NCBI RefSeq assembly: GCF_001465545.3
Contig: NZ_CP013480.3
Span: 6,014,001 to 6,078,000 of the forward strand
Length of the DNA: 64,000 bases
Direction of reading: 5' to 3'
Source: Pandoraea norimbergensis
GTDB lineage: Bacteria; Pseudomonadota; Gammaproteobacteria; Burkholderiales; Burkholderiaceae
The position numbers and the translations under genes were made by a program. Below the pieces are notes generated by a model that worked only from the letters and a program-made list of their open reading frames with translations, made no database searches and was not told where the DNA came from. Positions 45,227-55,861 of this stretch are shown here, piece after piece (positions within the stretch are counted from its first letter, which is position 1; each line of letters begins with the position of its first letter).

Positions 45227-46858
45227 TTATGCCGCGCGAGCGAACGGTTGCGGCGTGTTTTCGCGACGCGTGGCACTCATCGCATGAATACTTGCGCTGC
45301 CCGCCCCGCTCGTCTGGAATACCGAAACCGCCGCGCGCAGTTCGTGCGCCTGCGATTCCAATGCCCCGGCGGCCGCGGCCGCCTCTTCCACGAGTGCCGC
45401 ATTCTGTTGCGTGACTTCGTCCATCTGGGTCACGGCACGATTGACCTGCTCGATACCGTTCGACTGCTCGGCCGACGCCGCCGAAATTTCGCCCATGATG
45501 TCGGTCACGCGCTTGACCGCCTGCACGATCTCTTCCATCGTCTGGCCCGCTTGTGCGACCTGCGAGGTGCCGTCCTGCACCCGGCGCGACGACTCTTCGA
45601 TCAGTGCCTTGATTTCTTTCGCGGCCGACGCGCTGCGCTGGGCCAGCGTGCGCACTTCGCCCGCCACCACCGCGAAGCCACGGCCTTGCTCGCCTGCACG
45701 CGCGGCTTCCACGGCGGCGTTCAGGGCGAGAATGTTCGTCTGGAAGGCAATGCCGTCGATCACGCTGATGATGTCCACGATCTTGCTGGAGCTGGCGGAA
45801 ATGCCATCCATCGTCGTGCCGACCTGCCCGGCCACCTGACCGCCACGCGAGGCGATCTCCGACGCGGTCACCGCGAGTTGGCTGGCCTGACGCGCGTTGT
45901 CGGCGTTCTGCCGGACGGTCGCCGTGAGCTGCTCCATCGACGACGCAGTTTCTTCCAGCGAAGCGGCTTGTTGTTCCGTACGCGCCGACAGATCGGTATT
46001 GCCCGCCGCAATCTGCTGCGCGGCCGTCGTGATGGACTCGGTGCCCTGACGAATCTGTCCGATGGTGTCGGCCAGCGTGTGTTGCATGCGCTGCATCGCG
46101 AACAGCAGGCTGGTGTTGTCGCCGGCGGCGACGTTCACATGGCTTTGCAGATCGCCCGCCGCAATGCGTTGCGCAATTTCTGCCGCGTATTCAGGCTCGC
46201 CGCCAAGGCTGCGCTGCACATTGCGGATGATCGCGACCATGGCCGCCGTGACGATGCCGCCGATGAGCAACAGCACGATGCCGTAGCGCAGCAGCGTCGC
46301 GAGGAACGCGTCGTCGACGTCCTGCACATACACGCCGCTCATGAAACCCCAGTCCCACGGCGCGAAGTACTTCACGAACGAGAGCTTGGCCATGCGCTTG
46401 TCGCTGCCGGCCACTCGCCCGTAATAGTCGACGAAGCCCGCGCCCTTGTCTTTGGCCACGCGGGCCATTTCGACATAGAGCAGCTTGCCGTTCGAATCCT
46501 TGTAGGTGGAGACGTCTTTGTTCACCAGATCGGCGAGCGTCGGGTGCATGAGCACGGTCGGCTTGGTGTCGAAGATGACCACATAGCCGCTGCCGCCGTC
46601 GCCGTAGCGCATCGACTTCAGACGTGCCATTGCCTGCTGTTTGGCCTCGGCCTCAGGCATCTTGCCCGCAGCGGCCTGTGCGGCGTAATCGCGCACGATG
46701 CCGTCGGCGGTGGTCACGATGTCCTGCACGGCATCTCGCCGCTCGGCCAGCATCGTGCCGCGCTCATGCCACGACGCCCAACCGCCGAGCAATAAAAGAC
46801 CCAGCCACATCAGCGCGAGCGCGGACCAGAGTTTTGCCTTGAGACTCAACTGCATCAT
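45227..46858 (-). CDS. Chemoreceptor with single Cache domain
   Basis: 543 residues from ATG 46858 (GGAGGG seven bases before; a GTG six codons earlier is less likely). TM1 (about residues 8-28: [19 protein letters not shown]), a periplasmic sCache_2-like sensor ([49 protein letters not shown] ... [21 protein letters not shown]), TM2 ([23 protein letters not shown]), HAMP, and the signalling domain with the hairpin-tip [20 protein letters not shown]. It ends [10 protein letters not shown] without the CheR/CheB pentapeptide. sCache_2 receptors often bind small organic acids; the ligand here is unknown. A 9-bp tandem repeat lies upstream. Confidence 0.92.
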   Translation of the reverse strand: MMQLSLKAKLWSALALMWLGLLLLGGWASWHERGTMLAERRDAVQDIVTTADGIVRDYAAQAAAGKMPEAEAKQQAMARLKSMRYGDGGSGYVVIFDTKPTVLMHPTLADLVNKDVSTYKDSNGKLLYVEMARVAKDKGAGFVDYYGRVAGSDKRMAKLSFVKYFAPWDWGFMSGVYVQDVDDAFLATLLRYGIVLLLIGGIVTAAMVAIIRNVQRSLGGEPEYAAEIAQRIAAGDLQSHVNVAAGDNTSLLFAMQRMQHTLADTIGQIRQGTESITTAAQQIAAGNTDLSARTEQQAASLEETASSMEQLTATVRQNADNARQASQLAVTASEIASRGGQVAGQVGTTMDGISASSSKIVDIISVIDGIAFQTNILALNAAVEAARAGEQGRGFAVVAGEVRTLAQRSASAAKEIKALIEESSRRVQDGTSQVAQAGQTMEEIVQAVKRVTDIMGEISAASAEQSNGIEQVNRAVTQMDEVTQQNAALVEEAAAAAGALESQAHELRAAVSVFQTSGAGSASIHAMSATRRENTPQPFARAA

Positions 46859-47238
46859 GATGTGACCCTCCACCACCGGCTCACCGTCGCGCGGACATCG
46901 TGTCCCGCGCGCACGGCGGCTTTTGTCTTACCCATTGTTGCCACTTGCCGACACGCACCGCCCGGAGCTGTAAGCTGCCATCTCCGGACAGGCACGTGCA
47001 CCGTTCCTGTAGTTACTGCTTGTGTTGCTTGTGTTGCTTGTGTTGCTTGTGTTGCTTGTGTTGCTTGTGTTGCTTGTGTTGCTTGTGTTGCTTGTGTTGC
47101 TTGTGTTGCTTGTGTTGCTTGTGTTGCTTGTATTGCTTGTATTGCTTGTATTGCTTGCATTGCTCGACTTGCGGGTGTTGCCTGTGCTGCGTTGCCGGAA
47201 GCGCGCGCTATCGCGTGATAACACGCGCTTCAAGACGA
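46859..47238 (-). other. Gap between mcp2 and mcp1 (380 bp)
   Basis: Non-coding interval upstream of mcp1. It holds the 9-bp tandem repeat at 47017-47169. No FliA-type promoter, terminator or supported gene is visible. All six frames through the repeat stay open because the unit is a multiple of three and has no stop. Confidence 0.6.
47017..47169. repeat. Tandem 9-bp repeat (TGCTTGTGT)n
   Basis: Twelve perfect copies of TGCTTGTGT run from 47017 to 47124, followed by three TGCTTGTAT (47125-47151), one TGCTTGCAT (47152-47160) and one decayed copy TGCTCGACT (47161-47169). Variant copies cluster at one end, as expected for arrays that gain and lose units by slippage at the uniform end. It lies 158 bp before the mcp1 start and 69 bp after the mcp2 stop. 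Confidence 0.97.
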
Positions 47239-49038
47239 TCAGAATGTTTCCCAATCGCCGTTGGCGTCATCCGTGCCAGTGCGCGCTGCCGGGGCCGCTG
47301 TGGCCGGGGCCGGACGGCGCAACGGTGCGGCTGCCGGGGCGGCCTTGGGTGCTGCTGCTTTCGGGGCGGCTGCCGGGGCCGGCGCGGCGGTCTTTCTCAC
47401 CGGCGGGCGAGCAACGGCTCGCGGTGCGGGTGCTGCCGCCAGTGCCGGTGCCGCATGCGCGGCGTGGCCAGCATGGGAACCTGCGGCCTGACTGGCGTCC
47501 AGACGGAACACCGACACGACCGACTTGAGGCGGTTGGCCTGCTCTTCGAGCGAACCGGCAGCCGCGGCGGCTTCTTCAACGAGTGCCGCGTTCTGCTGCG
47601 TGACTTCGTCCATCTGCGTCACGGCACGATTGACCTGCTCGATGCCGCCCGACTGCTCGGCCGACGCGGCCGAAATCTCGCCCATGATGTCGGTCACGCG
47701 CTTGACCGCCTGCACGATCTCTTCCATCGTCTGACCGGCCTGCTCGACGAGCGCCGAACCGTCCTCGACCTTGTGGGCCGAGTCTTCGATCAGCTCCTTG
47801 ATTTCCTTCGCGGCTGCGGCGCTGCGCTGGGCCAGCGTGCGCACTTCGCCTGCAACCACCGCGAACCCACGACCCTGCTCGCCTGCGCGCGCAGCTTCCA
47901 CGGCGGCGTTCAGCGCCAGAATGTTGGTCTGGAAGGCGATGCCGTCGATCACGCTGATGATGTCGACGATCTTGCTGGAGCTCGTCGAGATGCCCTGCAT
48001 CGTGCCGACCACCTTGCCCACCACGTCACCGCCGCGTGCCGCGATATCCGATGCATTCACCGCGAGCTGGCTCGCCTGACGGGCGTTATCCGCGTTCTGC
48101 TTGACGGTGGCGGTGAGCTGCTCCATCGACGAGGCGGTTTCTTCCAGCGAGGCAGCCTGTTGCTCCGTACGCGCCGACAGATCGGTGTTGCCTGCGGCGA
48201 TCTGTTGCGCAGCGGACGTGATCGACTCGGTGCCCGAACGCACTTCGGCGACGGTACGCACGAGGCTGTCCTGCATGTGCTTCACGCCCTTGAACAGGCG
48301 GCCGGTCTCGGTGTCGTTCCACACGTCGATGCGCTGCGTGAGGTCGCCGCCGGCGATTTTTTCGAAGTGCTTGATGGCGTCGTCGATCGGGCCGACGATG
48401 GCGCGCGTGAGCGTGATCTGCGTGATCAGACCGACCACCAGACCCACGATCAGGCCGATACCGACCATCCACATCACCAGCGTGTAGCGGGTCTGCGCCA
48501 CGTCGTAACGATCTTGCGCATTCTTGACCTGAAGGTCGGCCAGCGTCGTCATCGCCTTGGTGTAATCGCCGAACAGGCGCGGCACGTCCATCACGGTCTT
48601 GGCGTGGAAATCGGGAATGTCGCCCGATTCGATCGCCTTGAGCGCGGGCAGAATGCCTTCGTTCACGACTTTGCTGCGGGTGGCGATGGCCGCGTCGGCC
48701 AGCGGCTTTTCGCCATCGCTCATCGGCAGCGCGGCGTAGGTGGCCCACGCATCGTCAGCCTTCTTGAGGTTGTTGCGCACCCCGTCGATGGCCGTCTTGA
48801 TTTCACTCGGATCGGCGATGAACTCGATGCGCGCCAGGGTCACACGTGCGGAGAGCGTGGAGAGCGTGGTCTGTGCGAGGGCACGCGACGACGCCATGTC
48901 GTTCGTGTACATATCCTGCAACGACGCGTTGCTCTGTCGCAGCGACAAGAGCCCCACCGCGGCGCCGACGACCAGCAGCACCATGAAGAGTCCAAGCGCC
49001 AGCGTCAGCCGTGCCCGGATGGTGACATTTTTAAACAT
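47239..49038 (-). CDS. Chemoreceptor, Tar-like four-helix sensor
   Basis: 599 residues. TM1 [21 protein letters not shown] (about 11-31), a periplasmic four-helix bundle of TarH/4HB_MCP type (about 32-187), TM2 [25 protein letters not shown] ([26 protein letters not shown]), then the signalling domain with tip [20 protein letters not shown]. An 80-residue Ala/Pro/Lys-rich linker leads to the C-terminal pentapeptide DWETF, the tether for CheR and CheB. The ligand is unknown. The start at 49038 is an ATG. The signalling domain is nearly identical to those of both neighbours. Confidence 0.95.
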   Translation of the reverse strand: MFKNVTIRARLTLALGLFMVLLVVGAAVGLLSLRQSNASLQDMYTNDMASSRALAQTTLSTLSARVTLARIEFIADPSEIKTAIDGVRNNLKKADDAWATYAALPMSDGEKPLADAAIATRSKVVNEGILPALKAIESGDIPDFHAKTVMDVPRLFGDYTKAMTTLADLQVKNAQDRYDVAQTRYTLVMWMVGIGLIVGLVVGLITQITLTRAIVGPIDDAIKHFEKIAGGDLTQRIDVWNDTETGRLFKGVKHMQDSLVRTVAEVRSGTESITSAAQQIAAGNTDLSARTEQQAASLEETASSMEQLTATVKQNADNARQASQLAVNASDIAARGGDVVGKVVGTMQGISTSSSKIVDIISVIDGIAFQTNILALNAAVEAARAGEQGRGFAVVAGEVRTLAQRSAAAAKEIKELIEDSAHKVEDGSALVEQAGQTMEEIVQAVKRVTDIMGEISAASAEQSGGIEQVNRAVTQMDEVTQQNAALVEEAAAAAGSLEEQANRLKSVVSVFRLDASQAAGSHAGHAAHAAPALAAAPAPRAVARPPVRKTAAPAPAAAPKAAAPKAAPAAAPLRRPAPATAAPAARTGTDDANGDWETF

Positions 49039-49100
49039 AACGACCTCTACCCCGTGAATACCGGCTCACGCCGGCGTACCCATCCCAATCACCGAAACGT

Positions 49101-51494
49101 TCAAAACTCTTCCCAGTCGCCCGAGTCGCTCGCGCCACCGGCAGGTGCGCTGCCGGGTGCCGCTTTGCCGCGACGCGCCGCCAGTTGCAAGACCTGCGCA
49201 TCTTCCTGTGCATTCGTGGCAGCCGCCGCCGATCCGGCAGCAGCGGCCGGAGCAGCCGTTTGCGGACGGCGCGTTACCGTGCGTGCCGCAGCGGCACCGG
49301 CGCTTGCGCGGGCAGTGGCTGCCCCTGCGGCGGTTGCAGCCGCTTTCGGCGCACTCGCGGCCGATGCTGCCTTGGCTGCGCTCGCGACGGGTTGCGCTGT
49401 GCTTGCTGCCGTCGAATGACGAACCGTCTGGGCGCTGGCTGCGCGTGCCGCACTGCGTGCATCGCCCGCCTTGAACGCATCACCGACACGGAACACCGAG
49501 ACGGCGTCGCGCAGGCGGTGCGCCTGTTCTTCCAGCGAGCCCGCCGCCGCGGCCGCTTCTTCGACCAGTGCCGCGTTCTGTTGCGTGACCTCGTCCATCT
49601 GCGACACGGCGCGGTTGACCTGCTCGATGCCACCCGACTGTTCGGCGGACGCTGCCGAAATCTCGCCCATGATGTCGGTCACGCGCTGCACGGCCTGCAC
49701 GATTTCGTCCATCGTCTTGCCGGCCTGCGACACGAGTGCCGAGCCGTTCTCGACGCGGCCCACCGAGTCTTCGATGAGCACCTTGATTTCTTTCGCGGCC
49801 GACGCGCTGCGCTGCGCCAGCGTGCGCACTTCACCCGCCACCACAGCAAAGCCACGGCCTTGTTCGCCCGCACGCGCCGCTTCCACGGCGGCGTTCAGCG
49901 CGAGGATGTTGGTCTGGAAGGCAATGCCTTCGATGACACTGATGATGTCGACGATCTTGTGCGAACTCGACGAGATGCCCTGCATGGTGTCGACCACGTT
50001 GCCGACCACCTGACCACCGCGTGCTGCAATTTCCGACGCATTGACGGCCAGCGCGCTCGCCTGTTTGGCGTTGTCCGCGTTCTGCTTGACCGTGGCGGTG
50101 AGCTGCTCCATCGACGACGCCGTCTGTTCCAGCGACGCGGCCTGTTGTTCGGTGCGTGCCGACAGATCGGTGTTGCCCGCCGCGATTTCGCGCGACGCCA
50201 CGTTGATCGACTCGATGCCCTCGCGCACGTCGGAGACGATCGACAGCAAGCTGTTCTTCATGACCGTCAGGCCGAACAGCAGCTGGCCGACTTCGTCGCG
50301 CCCGGTGCCTTCGGCCTTGCCGGTCAGGTCACCCGCCGCAATCTGCTTGGACATCGACAGCGCCACGCGCAGCGGATGATTGATCGCACGGCGCAGAATG
50401 CTGCCGAGCACGAACAGCACGATGATGCCGCCGATCACCGCCACCGCCGTGAGCGCACGCACGATGGTGTGCTCGCGCTGGCCCTGTTGATACAAGTCGG
50501 TGGCCTGCGTGAGTTCCAGTCGCGTGAGCACGTTGAGCTCGTCGCGCATCGGACCGTACGCGGGTTTCACCTTCTCGAGATACGTCTGTTGCGCGCCTTC
50601 TGCCGAGCCGACCTTGAGCATCTCGACGGTCTGTTGCAGGCCATCGGTGGTAAAGCGCTGGCGAATCACGTTGAAGCGTTCGGCCTGTGCCTGCGTGGCC
50701 GGGTCGACCGACTTCATGTAGGTCGCCCACTCGCGATTGATGTCGTCGAGGCTGGCGGTGATCTCATCGCCCGCACGCTTCATCGCGTCGAGATTCGGGC
50801 TGCCGATGGCTTCCGCCACTAGCAATACGTCGCGGTCGAGTTTCTGGCCGATGGCGCCCAGCGTGCCGACCGGCACCATACCGTTCTGGTACACCTGAAG
50901 CAGCTTGGCGTTGCTGCTCGACATGCCCCACAGACCCAGTCCGCCCACAATCGCGAGCAACAGCGCACCGAGCACGATGATGCCGGTCAGGCGCGCACGC
51001 AGCGTGTCGATGCGAATCTTGCGCACGAGTGCAGCAATGCCACCCCGTTCGACCCGGCCACCGCGAATGCGCAGATTGCCGGCCTGACCATTGCGAAAGC
51101 GCGCGTAGATGGTTTCAGCCTGGTCGGTCGCCCCGGCAGCCGGACGCACGCGCACCGAGGTGTAACCCACCACGGCGTCGTTTTCGAGCGTCGGGGTGAC
51201 GGTTGCCAGCACCCAGTAGAAGTCGCCGTTCTTGCGGCGGTTCTTCACGAGACCCGTCCACGTATCGCCGCGGTTGATCGTGTCCCACAGGTCGCCGAAC
51301 GCTTCGGGCGGCATGTCGGGATGGCGCACGATGTTGTGCGGCGCGCCCAGCAGTTCGTCACGCGAATAGCCACTCACCTCCACGAAGGCGGGATTGGCAT
51401 ACGTGATCCGCCCCTTCAGATCCGTTCGCGAGATCAGGTACTGATGCTCGCCGATGACGAATTCGTTCTGGGTGACGGGCTGGTTATCGCGCAC
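49101..51494 (-). CDS. Chemoreceptor with cytoplasmic PAS and four-helix sensor
   Basis: 797 residues from a GTG at 51494 with GGAG nine bases before it. Order: N-terminal PAS domain ([61 protein letters not shown], Aer-like, about 10-120), TM1 ([21 protein letters not shown]), a periplasmic 4HB_MCP-like bundle, TM2 ([18 protein letters not shown]), HAMP, signalling domain, Ala-rich linker, and the pentapeptide DWEEF. It combines an Aer-type redox/PAS module with an external sensor in one chain. Whether the PAS binds FAD cannot be decided by eye. It directly follows cheW. Confidence 0.95.
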   Translation of the reverse strand: MRDNQPVTQNEFVIGEHQYLISRTDLKGRITYANPAFVEVSGYSRDELLGAPHNIVRHPDMPPEAFGDLWDTINRGDTWTGLVKNRRKNGDFYWVLATVTPTLENDAVVGYTSVRVRPAAGATDQAETIYARFRNGQAGNLRIRGGRVERGGIAALVRKIRIDTLRARLTGIIVLGALLLAIVGGLGLWGMSSSNAKLLQVYQNGMVPVGTLGAIGQKLDRDVLLVAEAIGSPNLDAMKRAGDEITASLDDINREWATYMKSVDPATQAQAERFNVIRQRFTTDGLQQTVEMLKVGSAEGAQQTYLEKVKPAYGPMRDELNVLTRLELTQATDLYQQGQREHTIVRALTAVAVIGGIIVLFVLGSILRRAINHPLRVALSMSKQIAAGDLTGKAEGTGRDEVGQLLFGLTVMKNSLLSIVSDVREGIESINVASREIAAGNTDLSARTEQQAASLEQTASSMEQLTATVKQNADNAKQASALAVNASEIAARGGQVVGNVVDTMQGISSSSHKIVDIISVIEGIAFQTNILALNAAVEAARAGEQGRGFAVVAGEVRTLAQRSASAAKEIKVLIEDSVGRVENGSALVSQAGKTMDEIVQAVQRVTDIMGEISAASAEQSGGIEQVNRAVSQMDEVTQQNAALVEEAAAAAGSLEEQAHRLRDAVSVFRVGDAFKAGDARSAARAASAQTVRHSTAASTAQPVASAAKAASAASAPKAAATAAGAATARASAGAAAARTVTRRPQTAAPAAAAGSAAAATNAQEDAQVLQLAARRGKAAPGSAPAGGASDSGDWEEF

Positions 51495-51645
51495 GTGCTC
51501 GGTCTCCGTAATCTTCGGGTGAGTGGGTTATGTCTGTGGGTAACGCTGCGGGTGTCTCTGCCCGTCTCTTTCGATCACTTTGCTTCTGCTTCTGTCGGCA
51601 CGGCATCCCCGGACGCCGTGCCATGGTGCTTCGCTTTCGCCGACC

Positions 51646-52161
51646 TTAGCTCGCCAGACGCTCGATGAGCGCCATGTCGTCGCTGGTCATGAGCTTCTCG
51701 ATGTCCATCAGGATCAGCATGCGGCCTTCGACCGTGCCAAGGCCCGTGATGTACTCGGTCGCCAGTTGTGCACCGAACTCGGGGGCCGGCTTGATTTCGC
51801 CGCGCGCGAGCGTGAGCACGTCGGACACGCCGTCAACGACCATGCCGACCACACGGCCGGCCACGTTCAGAATGATCACGACCGTCTGGGTGTCGTACTC
51901 GACGCGGCCGAGGCGGAACTTGATGCGCATGTCCACGATCGGCACGATGATGCCGCGCAGGTTGATCACGCCCTTGATGAAGTCGGGGGCGTTGGCGATG
52001 CGCGTGACGGCGTCGTAGCCGCGAATTTCCTGCACCTTCAGGATGTCGATGCCGTATTCCTCTTCACCGAGCGTGAAGACCAGAAATTCCTGGCCGTCGC
52101 CCTCGGTCTGCATGGCGCCGCCCTGGCGCGACATGGCATGCTCTTGCGAAAGCTTTTCCAT
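51646..52161 (-). CDS. cheW: Chemotaxis coupling protein CheW
   Basis: Adapter between receptors and CheA. 171 residues, start at 52161 with GGAGAG eight bases before. Core: [61 protein letters not shown], then [49 protein letters not shown], matching the two SH3-like barrels. The first 20 residues are variable. It lies 17 bp after cheA. No anomaly. Confidence 0.97.
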   Translation of the reverse strand: MEKLSQEHAMSRQGGAMQTEGDGQEFLVFTLGEEEYGIDILKVQEIRGYDAVTRIANAPDFIKGVINLRGIIVPIVDMRIKFRLGRVEYDTQTVVIILNVAGRVVGMVVDGVSDVLTLARGEIKPAPEFGAQLATEYITGLGTVEGRMLILMDIEKLMTSDDMALIERLAS

Positions 52162-52178
52162 CTGACGACTCTCCGACT

Positions 52179-54383
52179 TCAGTTGAAGATGGTGGCCGAT
52201 GCCGAGCGCTGGCCGCGCTGAAGCGCCGCCACGTCCACGATCAGGGCCACACTGCCGTCACCCATGATGGTGGCGGCAGAAATACCGTGAATACGGCGGT
52301 AATTGGTTTCGAGGTTCTTCACCACGACCTGCTGCTGGCCCACCAGCTCGTCGACGAGCAGCGCAAAGCGGCGGCCTTCGGCTTGCAGGATCACGATGAT
52401 GCCTTGCGTGGGATCCCCACGCGCCTCGGGCACGTCGAACGCACGGTACAGCTCCACCAGCGGCAGATACTCGCCACGCACCAGCACGACCTGCCCTTCG
52501 CCGGTCACCGCGCGAATGTCGTCACGGCGCGGTTGCAGCGACTCCATCACGAAGTTCAGCGGCAGGATGAAGATCTCCGTGCCGACCTTGACGGACATGC
52601 CGTCCAGAATCGCCAGCGTCAGCGGCAGCACGATGCGGATGGTGGTGCCCTTGCCGCGCGTGGACAGAATCTCCACGTGGCCGCCCATCTGCTGGATGTT
52701 TCGTTTGACGACGTCCATACCGACGCCACGGCCCGACACGTCGGTCACGGCTTCGGCCGTCGAGAAGCCCGGCGCGAAAATCAGCTGCCAGACTTCCTCG
52801 TCCGCCATCGAGTCGGACACGTTCATGCCTTGCTGCTGCGCCTTGGCGAGAATCTTCTCGCGGCGCAGACCAGCACCGTCGTCGCTCACTTCGATCACGA
52901 TATTGCCGCCCTGATGCGCGGCGGACAGCACGAGCTGGCCCACGGGGTCTTTGCCCGAGGCGAGACGCGCTTCCGAGGTTTCGATACCGTGGTCGAGACT
53001 GTTACGCACCAGGTGCGTGAGCGGATCGATGATGCGCTCGATCAGACTCTTGTCGAGTTCGGTCGCCTGACCGAACGTGACCAGTTCGATCTGCTTGCCG
53101 AGCTTGGTCGCGAGATCGCGCACCAGGCGGGGGAAGCGCGAGAACACGTAGTCCATCGGCATCATGCGGATGGACATGACCGCTTCTTGCAGGTCGCGCG
53201 CGTTGCGCTCCAACTGGCCCATGCCGTTGAAGAGGCGATCGTGCAGCATCGGGTCGAGACTGCTGGCCGTCTGCGCGAGCATGGCCTGCGTGATCACCAG
53301 TTCGCCCACCAGATTGATGAGCTGGTCGACCTTTTCCACGCCCACACGAATGGAGCTATTCTCGTGACCGGCAGCGCCGCCGGCGGCCGGAGCCGCTGCG
53401 CGCTTTTCTGGCGGATGAGTGCCATTGCCACCATTGCCGCCCGCGTGAGCAACGGGGGCCGGCGGCACCACGATTTGCTCGGGTGCCGGCGCGGCGGGGA
53501 CTTCGATCTGGGCCGGCGCGGCGGCGATCGGTTCGAAGATTTCGACGGCGGGCTGTGCGACCGGGGCCGCAATAACAGGCGCGGCGGGCGCAGCGGGCGC
53601 GGCAGGCGCAACAGGCGCAGCCGGAGTCGCGGCAGCAAGCGCGGCTACCGCAGCGGCATCCTGCACGTCGATCTGCGACGGTTCGATCACGAAGCAGCAC
53701 ACGGCGAGAATGTCGTCGGCGCCACAGGTCGTGTCGAGCCACAGATGCAGGGCGTTGTCGACCGACTGGCGGCCGGCCACGTGACCGAGGTTGCCGAGTT
53801 CTTCGGCAAGCAGGGTCTGGTCCTTTTCGCTCACGCCCGTGAGCGTGACCTTGAGACGCGTCTGGCCCGGTGCGACCGGACTGGTGGGCGCACCACTCGC
53901 GTCGGTCGTAGCTTCGGGCACCGCTGCCGCTGGCGCGGCCGCCGCAGCGGGGGCCGGTGCAGCAGGCGAAGCCGGCGCGGCCGACGGCGCCTCGCCGCTT
54001 TCTTCTGCGGCCAAGCGTTGGAGCACCGCGCAGATGCGCGTCATCGCCTCGACATCGGGTTCACTGGAGGCGCGGTAGGCATTCAACTGTTGATGCAACA
54101 CGTCTTTGGTTTCCAGGAAGGTGTCGACCATCTCGGTGCGCAACTGCAACTCGCCGCGACGCGCGCGGTCGAGCAGGTTTTCCAGCAGGTGAGTGGTCTC
54201 GGTGAGCGCGGTGAAGCCGAACGTCGCGGCCCCGCCCTTGATCGAGTGCGCGGCGCGAAAGATCGCGTTGAGCTGCTCGTTGTCCGGCGCGCTCACGTCG
54301 AGCGCCAGCAAGAGATGCTCCATCTCTGCGAGCAACTCTTCCGCTTCATCGAAAAAGGTCTGGTAGAACTGGGTGATATCCAC
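52179..54383 (-). CDS. cheA: Chemotaxis histidine kinase CheA
   Basis: 734 residues. P1 (Hpt) carries the phospho-histidine H46 in [17 protein letters not shown]2-like CheY-binding segment follows ([30 protein letters not shown]), flanked by two long Ala/Pro linkers (about 130-165 and 255-325). Then come dimerisation P3 ([29 protein letters not shown]), the ATPase P4 with the N box [12 protein letters not shown] and G boxes [14 protein letters not shown] and [14 protein letters not shown], and the CheW-like P5 at the C-terminus. All catalytic blocks are intact. The long frame on the opposite strand is a shadow. Confidence 0.97.
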   Translation of the reverse strand: MDITQFYQTFFDEAEELLAEMEHLLLALDVSAPDNEQLNAIFRAAHSIKGGAATFGFTALTETTHLLENLLDRARRGELQLRTEMVDTFLETKDVLHQQLNAYRASSEPDVEAMTRICAVLQRLAAEESGEAPSAAPASPAAPAPAAAAAPAAAVPEATTDASGAPTSPVAPGQTRLKVTLTGVSEKDQTLLAEELGNLGHVAGRQSVDNALHLWLDTTCGADDILAVCCFVIEPSQIDVQDAAAVAALAAATPAAPVAPAAPAAPAAPVIAAPVAQPAVEIFEPIAAAPAQIEVPAAPAPEQIVVPPAPVAHAGGNGGNGTHPPEKRAAAPAAGGAAGHENSSIRVGVEKVDQLINLVGELVITQAMLAQTASSLDPMLHDRLFNGMGQLERNARDLQEAVMSIRMMPMDYVFSRFPRLVRDLATKLGKQIELVTFGQATELDKSLIERIIDPLTHLVRNSLDHGIETSEARLASGKDPVGQLVLSAAHQGGNIVIEVSDDGAGLRREKILAKAQQQGMNVSDSMADEEVWQLIFAPGFSTAEAVTDVSGRGVGMDVVKRNIQQMGGHVEILSTRGKGTTIRIVLPLTLAILDGMSVKVGTEIFILPLNFVMESLQPRRDDIRAVTGEGQVVLVRGEYLPLVELYRAFDVPEARGDPTQGIIVILQAEGRRFALLVDELVGQQQVVVKNLETNYRRIHGISAATIMGDGSVALIVDVAALQRGQRSASATIFN

Positions 54384-54431
54384 CGGTTTCCTCGTCCTAA
54401 CTTGGTTGTGCCGTCGACGCCATCAACATCG

Positions 54432-54821
54432 TCATGTGCCCGCGCCGACAAGCGAGCCCACCACGTCGACCAGTGCCTCGGGGTCGACCGGCTTGATCAG
54501 CCAACCGCTTGCCCCCGCTTCACGGGCCGCCGTCTTATACGCGCCATCAACTTCTGTGGTGAGCACCAGAATCGGCGTTTGTGCGAACGCATCGAGGTCT
54601 CGCAGGGCACGAATCAGCGACAGCCCATCCATCCCGGGCATGTGCTGGTCGGTCAGCACCAGATCGAAATTCGCATTCGATGCCAGTGCCAGTGCCTCCT
54701 GTCCGTCGCGCGCCGTCGTCACGGCATAGCCGGCTTCGTCGAGCGTGGCCGCCAGAATCTGACGCATTGACGCGGAGTCGTCGACCGCGAGAATCGTATT
54801 GCGTGCCTGCATGGCCTCCAT
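54432..54821 (-). CDS. Stand-alone receiver, CheY-like (second copy)
   Basis: 129 residues, one receiver domain: acidic pair D14-D15 (LAVDDSASMRQIL), phosphoacceptor D58 (LVLTDQHMPGMDG), threonine in ILVLTTEVD and lysine in GWLIKPVDPEAL. It differs clearly from the true CheY at 41977 (less like E. coli CheY; Q59 and H60 after the aspartate). It lies between motB and cheA, so it is made with them. It may compete for CheA phosphate as a sink or act on another target; both are inference. An ATG at 54812 is an alternative start, but 54821 has GGAG before it. Confidence 0.9.
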   Translation of the reverse strand: MEAMQARNTILAVDDSASMRQILAATLDEAGYAVTTARDGQEALALASNANFDLVLTDQHMPGMDGLSLIRALRDLDAFAQTPILVLTTEVDGAYKTAAREAGASGWLIKPVDPEALVDVVGSLVGAGT

Positions 54822-54841
54822 GCGTCTCCTCTTCTTATCGG

Positions 54842-55849
54842 TTATCTCGCCGCAGCGCCGTTTGCACCCGGCGCAGCAGGGGCTGCGGGGGGTGCCGGCG
54901 GCGACGGTACGCCCGGCGGCAACACGCCACTGATGGCAGCGTTGACGGCGTCGGCGCCCGAGCCTCGGGCGTTCGTCGCATCGATCGTCGGCTGATCGCC
55001 CTCGTGCTTCACAGAAGCCTCGGCACGGCGATTGAGCACGATGATGCTGATGCGTCGGTTGATCGGGTTGTAAGCGTCGTCGCGATCGAGCGGCACAGTC
55101 GAGGCCAGCCCCACCACGCGCAAGACCTTCTCGCCATCGAGGCCGCCCGCGATCAACTCGCGACGCGAGGCGTTCGCGCGATCGGCCGACAGCTCCCAGT
55201 TGCTATAGCTCTTGTCGCCCTGCGCATACGCCGTCGCGTCGGTATGACCCGACAGGCTGATGCGATTGGGTACGTCGTTGAGCGACTTGCCGATCTCGCG
55301 CAGGATGTCGCGCATATACGGTTGCACCTGCGCGCTCGCGTTGGCGAACATCGGCCGGTTCTGATCGTCGACGATCTGAATGCGCAAGCCTTCGGTCGTC
55401 ACGTCGATCAGCAACTGTTTGCGGAATTGCCTGAGCGTCGGGTTATTTTCGATCGCCTTCTCGAGCCGCGCCTTGAGTTCGCGCAAACGCTGTGCATCGG
55501 CGCGCTCGGCCAACTCGGCCGTCGTGGCCTGGCGCGACCGTACCTGATCACCGCGCGATTTCTGGCCGTCGGTACGCGTCGTGTCGGTGCCGCCACCGGG
55601 AATCACGCCGCTGTTGTCCGCCGCGTTACGCCCGCCCGTGAGGGCAACCTTGAGCGGCGTACGGAAGTATTCGGCAATGCCTGTCAGTTCCTTGCTGCTC
55701 ACGGAACTGAGCAGCCACATCAGCAGGAAGAACGCCATCATGGCCGTCATGAAGTCGGCATAGGCAATCTTCCACGCACCGCCATGGTGGCCGTGCCCGC
55801 CGGCTTTGCGGCGCTTGACGATAATGGGCCGCTCGTCTTTCTCGCTCAT
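54842..55849 (-). CDS. motB: Stator protein MotB
   Basis: Anchors the proton-driven stator to peptidoglycan. 335 residues. The membrane segment carries the proton-binding D32 (AWKIAYADFMTAMMAFFLLMWLLSS), followed by a plug/linker and the OmpA-like peptidoglycan-binding domain (ISLSGHTDATAYAQGDKSYSNWELSADRANASRRELI, VVGLASTVPLDRDDAYNPINRRISIIVL). The C-terminal tail is Pro/Ala-rich. D32, and the absence of a sodium-type PomB pattern, suggest a proton motor. It lies 12 bp after motA. Confidence 0.97.
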   Translation of the reverse strand: MSEKDERPIIVKRRKAGGHGHHGGAWKIAYADFMTAMMAFFLLMWLLSSVSSKELTGIAEYFRTPLKVALTGGRNAADNSGVIPGGGTDTTRTDGQKSRGDQVRSRQATTAELAERADAQRLRELKARLEKAIENNPTLRQFRKQLLIDVTTEGLRIQIVDDQNRPMFANASAQVQPYMRDILREIGKSLNDVPNRISLSGHTDATAYAQGDKSYSNWELSADRANASRRELIAGGLDGEKVLRVVGLASTVPLDRDDAYNPINRRISIIVLNRRAEASVKHEGDQPTIDATNARGSGADAVNAAISGVLPPGVPSPPAPPAAPAAPGANGAAAR

Positions 55850-55861
55850 TGCTGCCGTCCG

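Noticed and set aside
46855-47160. Minus-strand 101-residue frame through the repeat (Gln-Ala-Thr repeats)
   Set aside because: It exists only because the 9-bp unit has no stop; no ribosome site and no similarity. It overlaps the ribosome site and start of mcp1. Kept as a repeat, not a gene.
47017-47169. CRISPR array
   Set aside because: The repeat has no spacers; units are contiguous 9-mers and no cas gene is near.
46900-49419. 839-residue plus-strand frame crossing the tandem repeat
   Set aside because: Starts in the repeat region, then runs opposite mcp2 and mcp3; the Cys-Leu repeat is only a translation of the DNA repeat.
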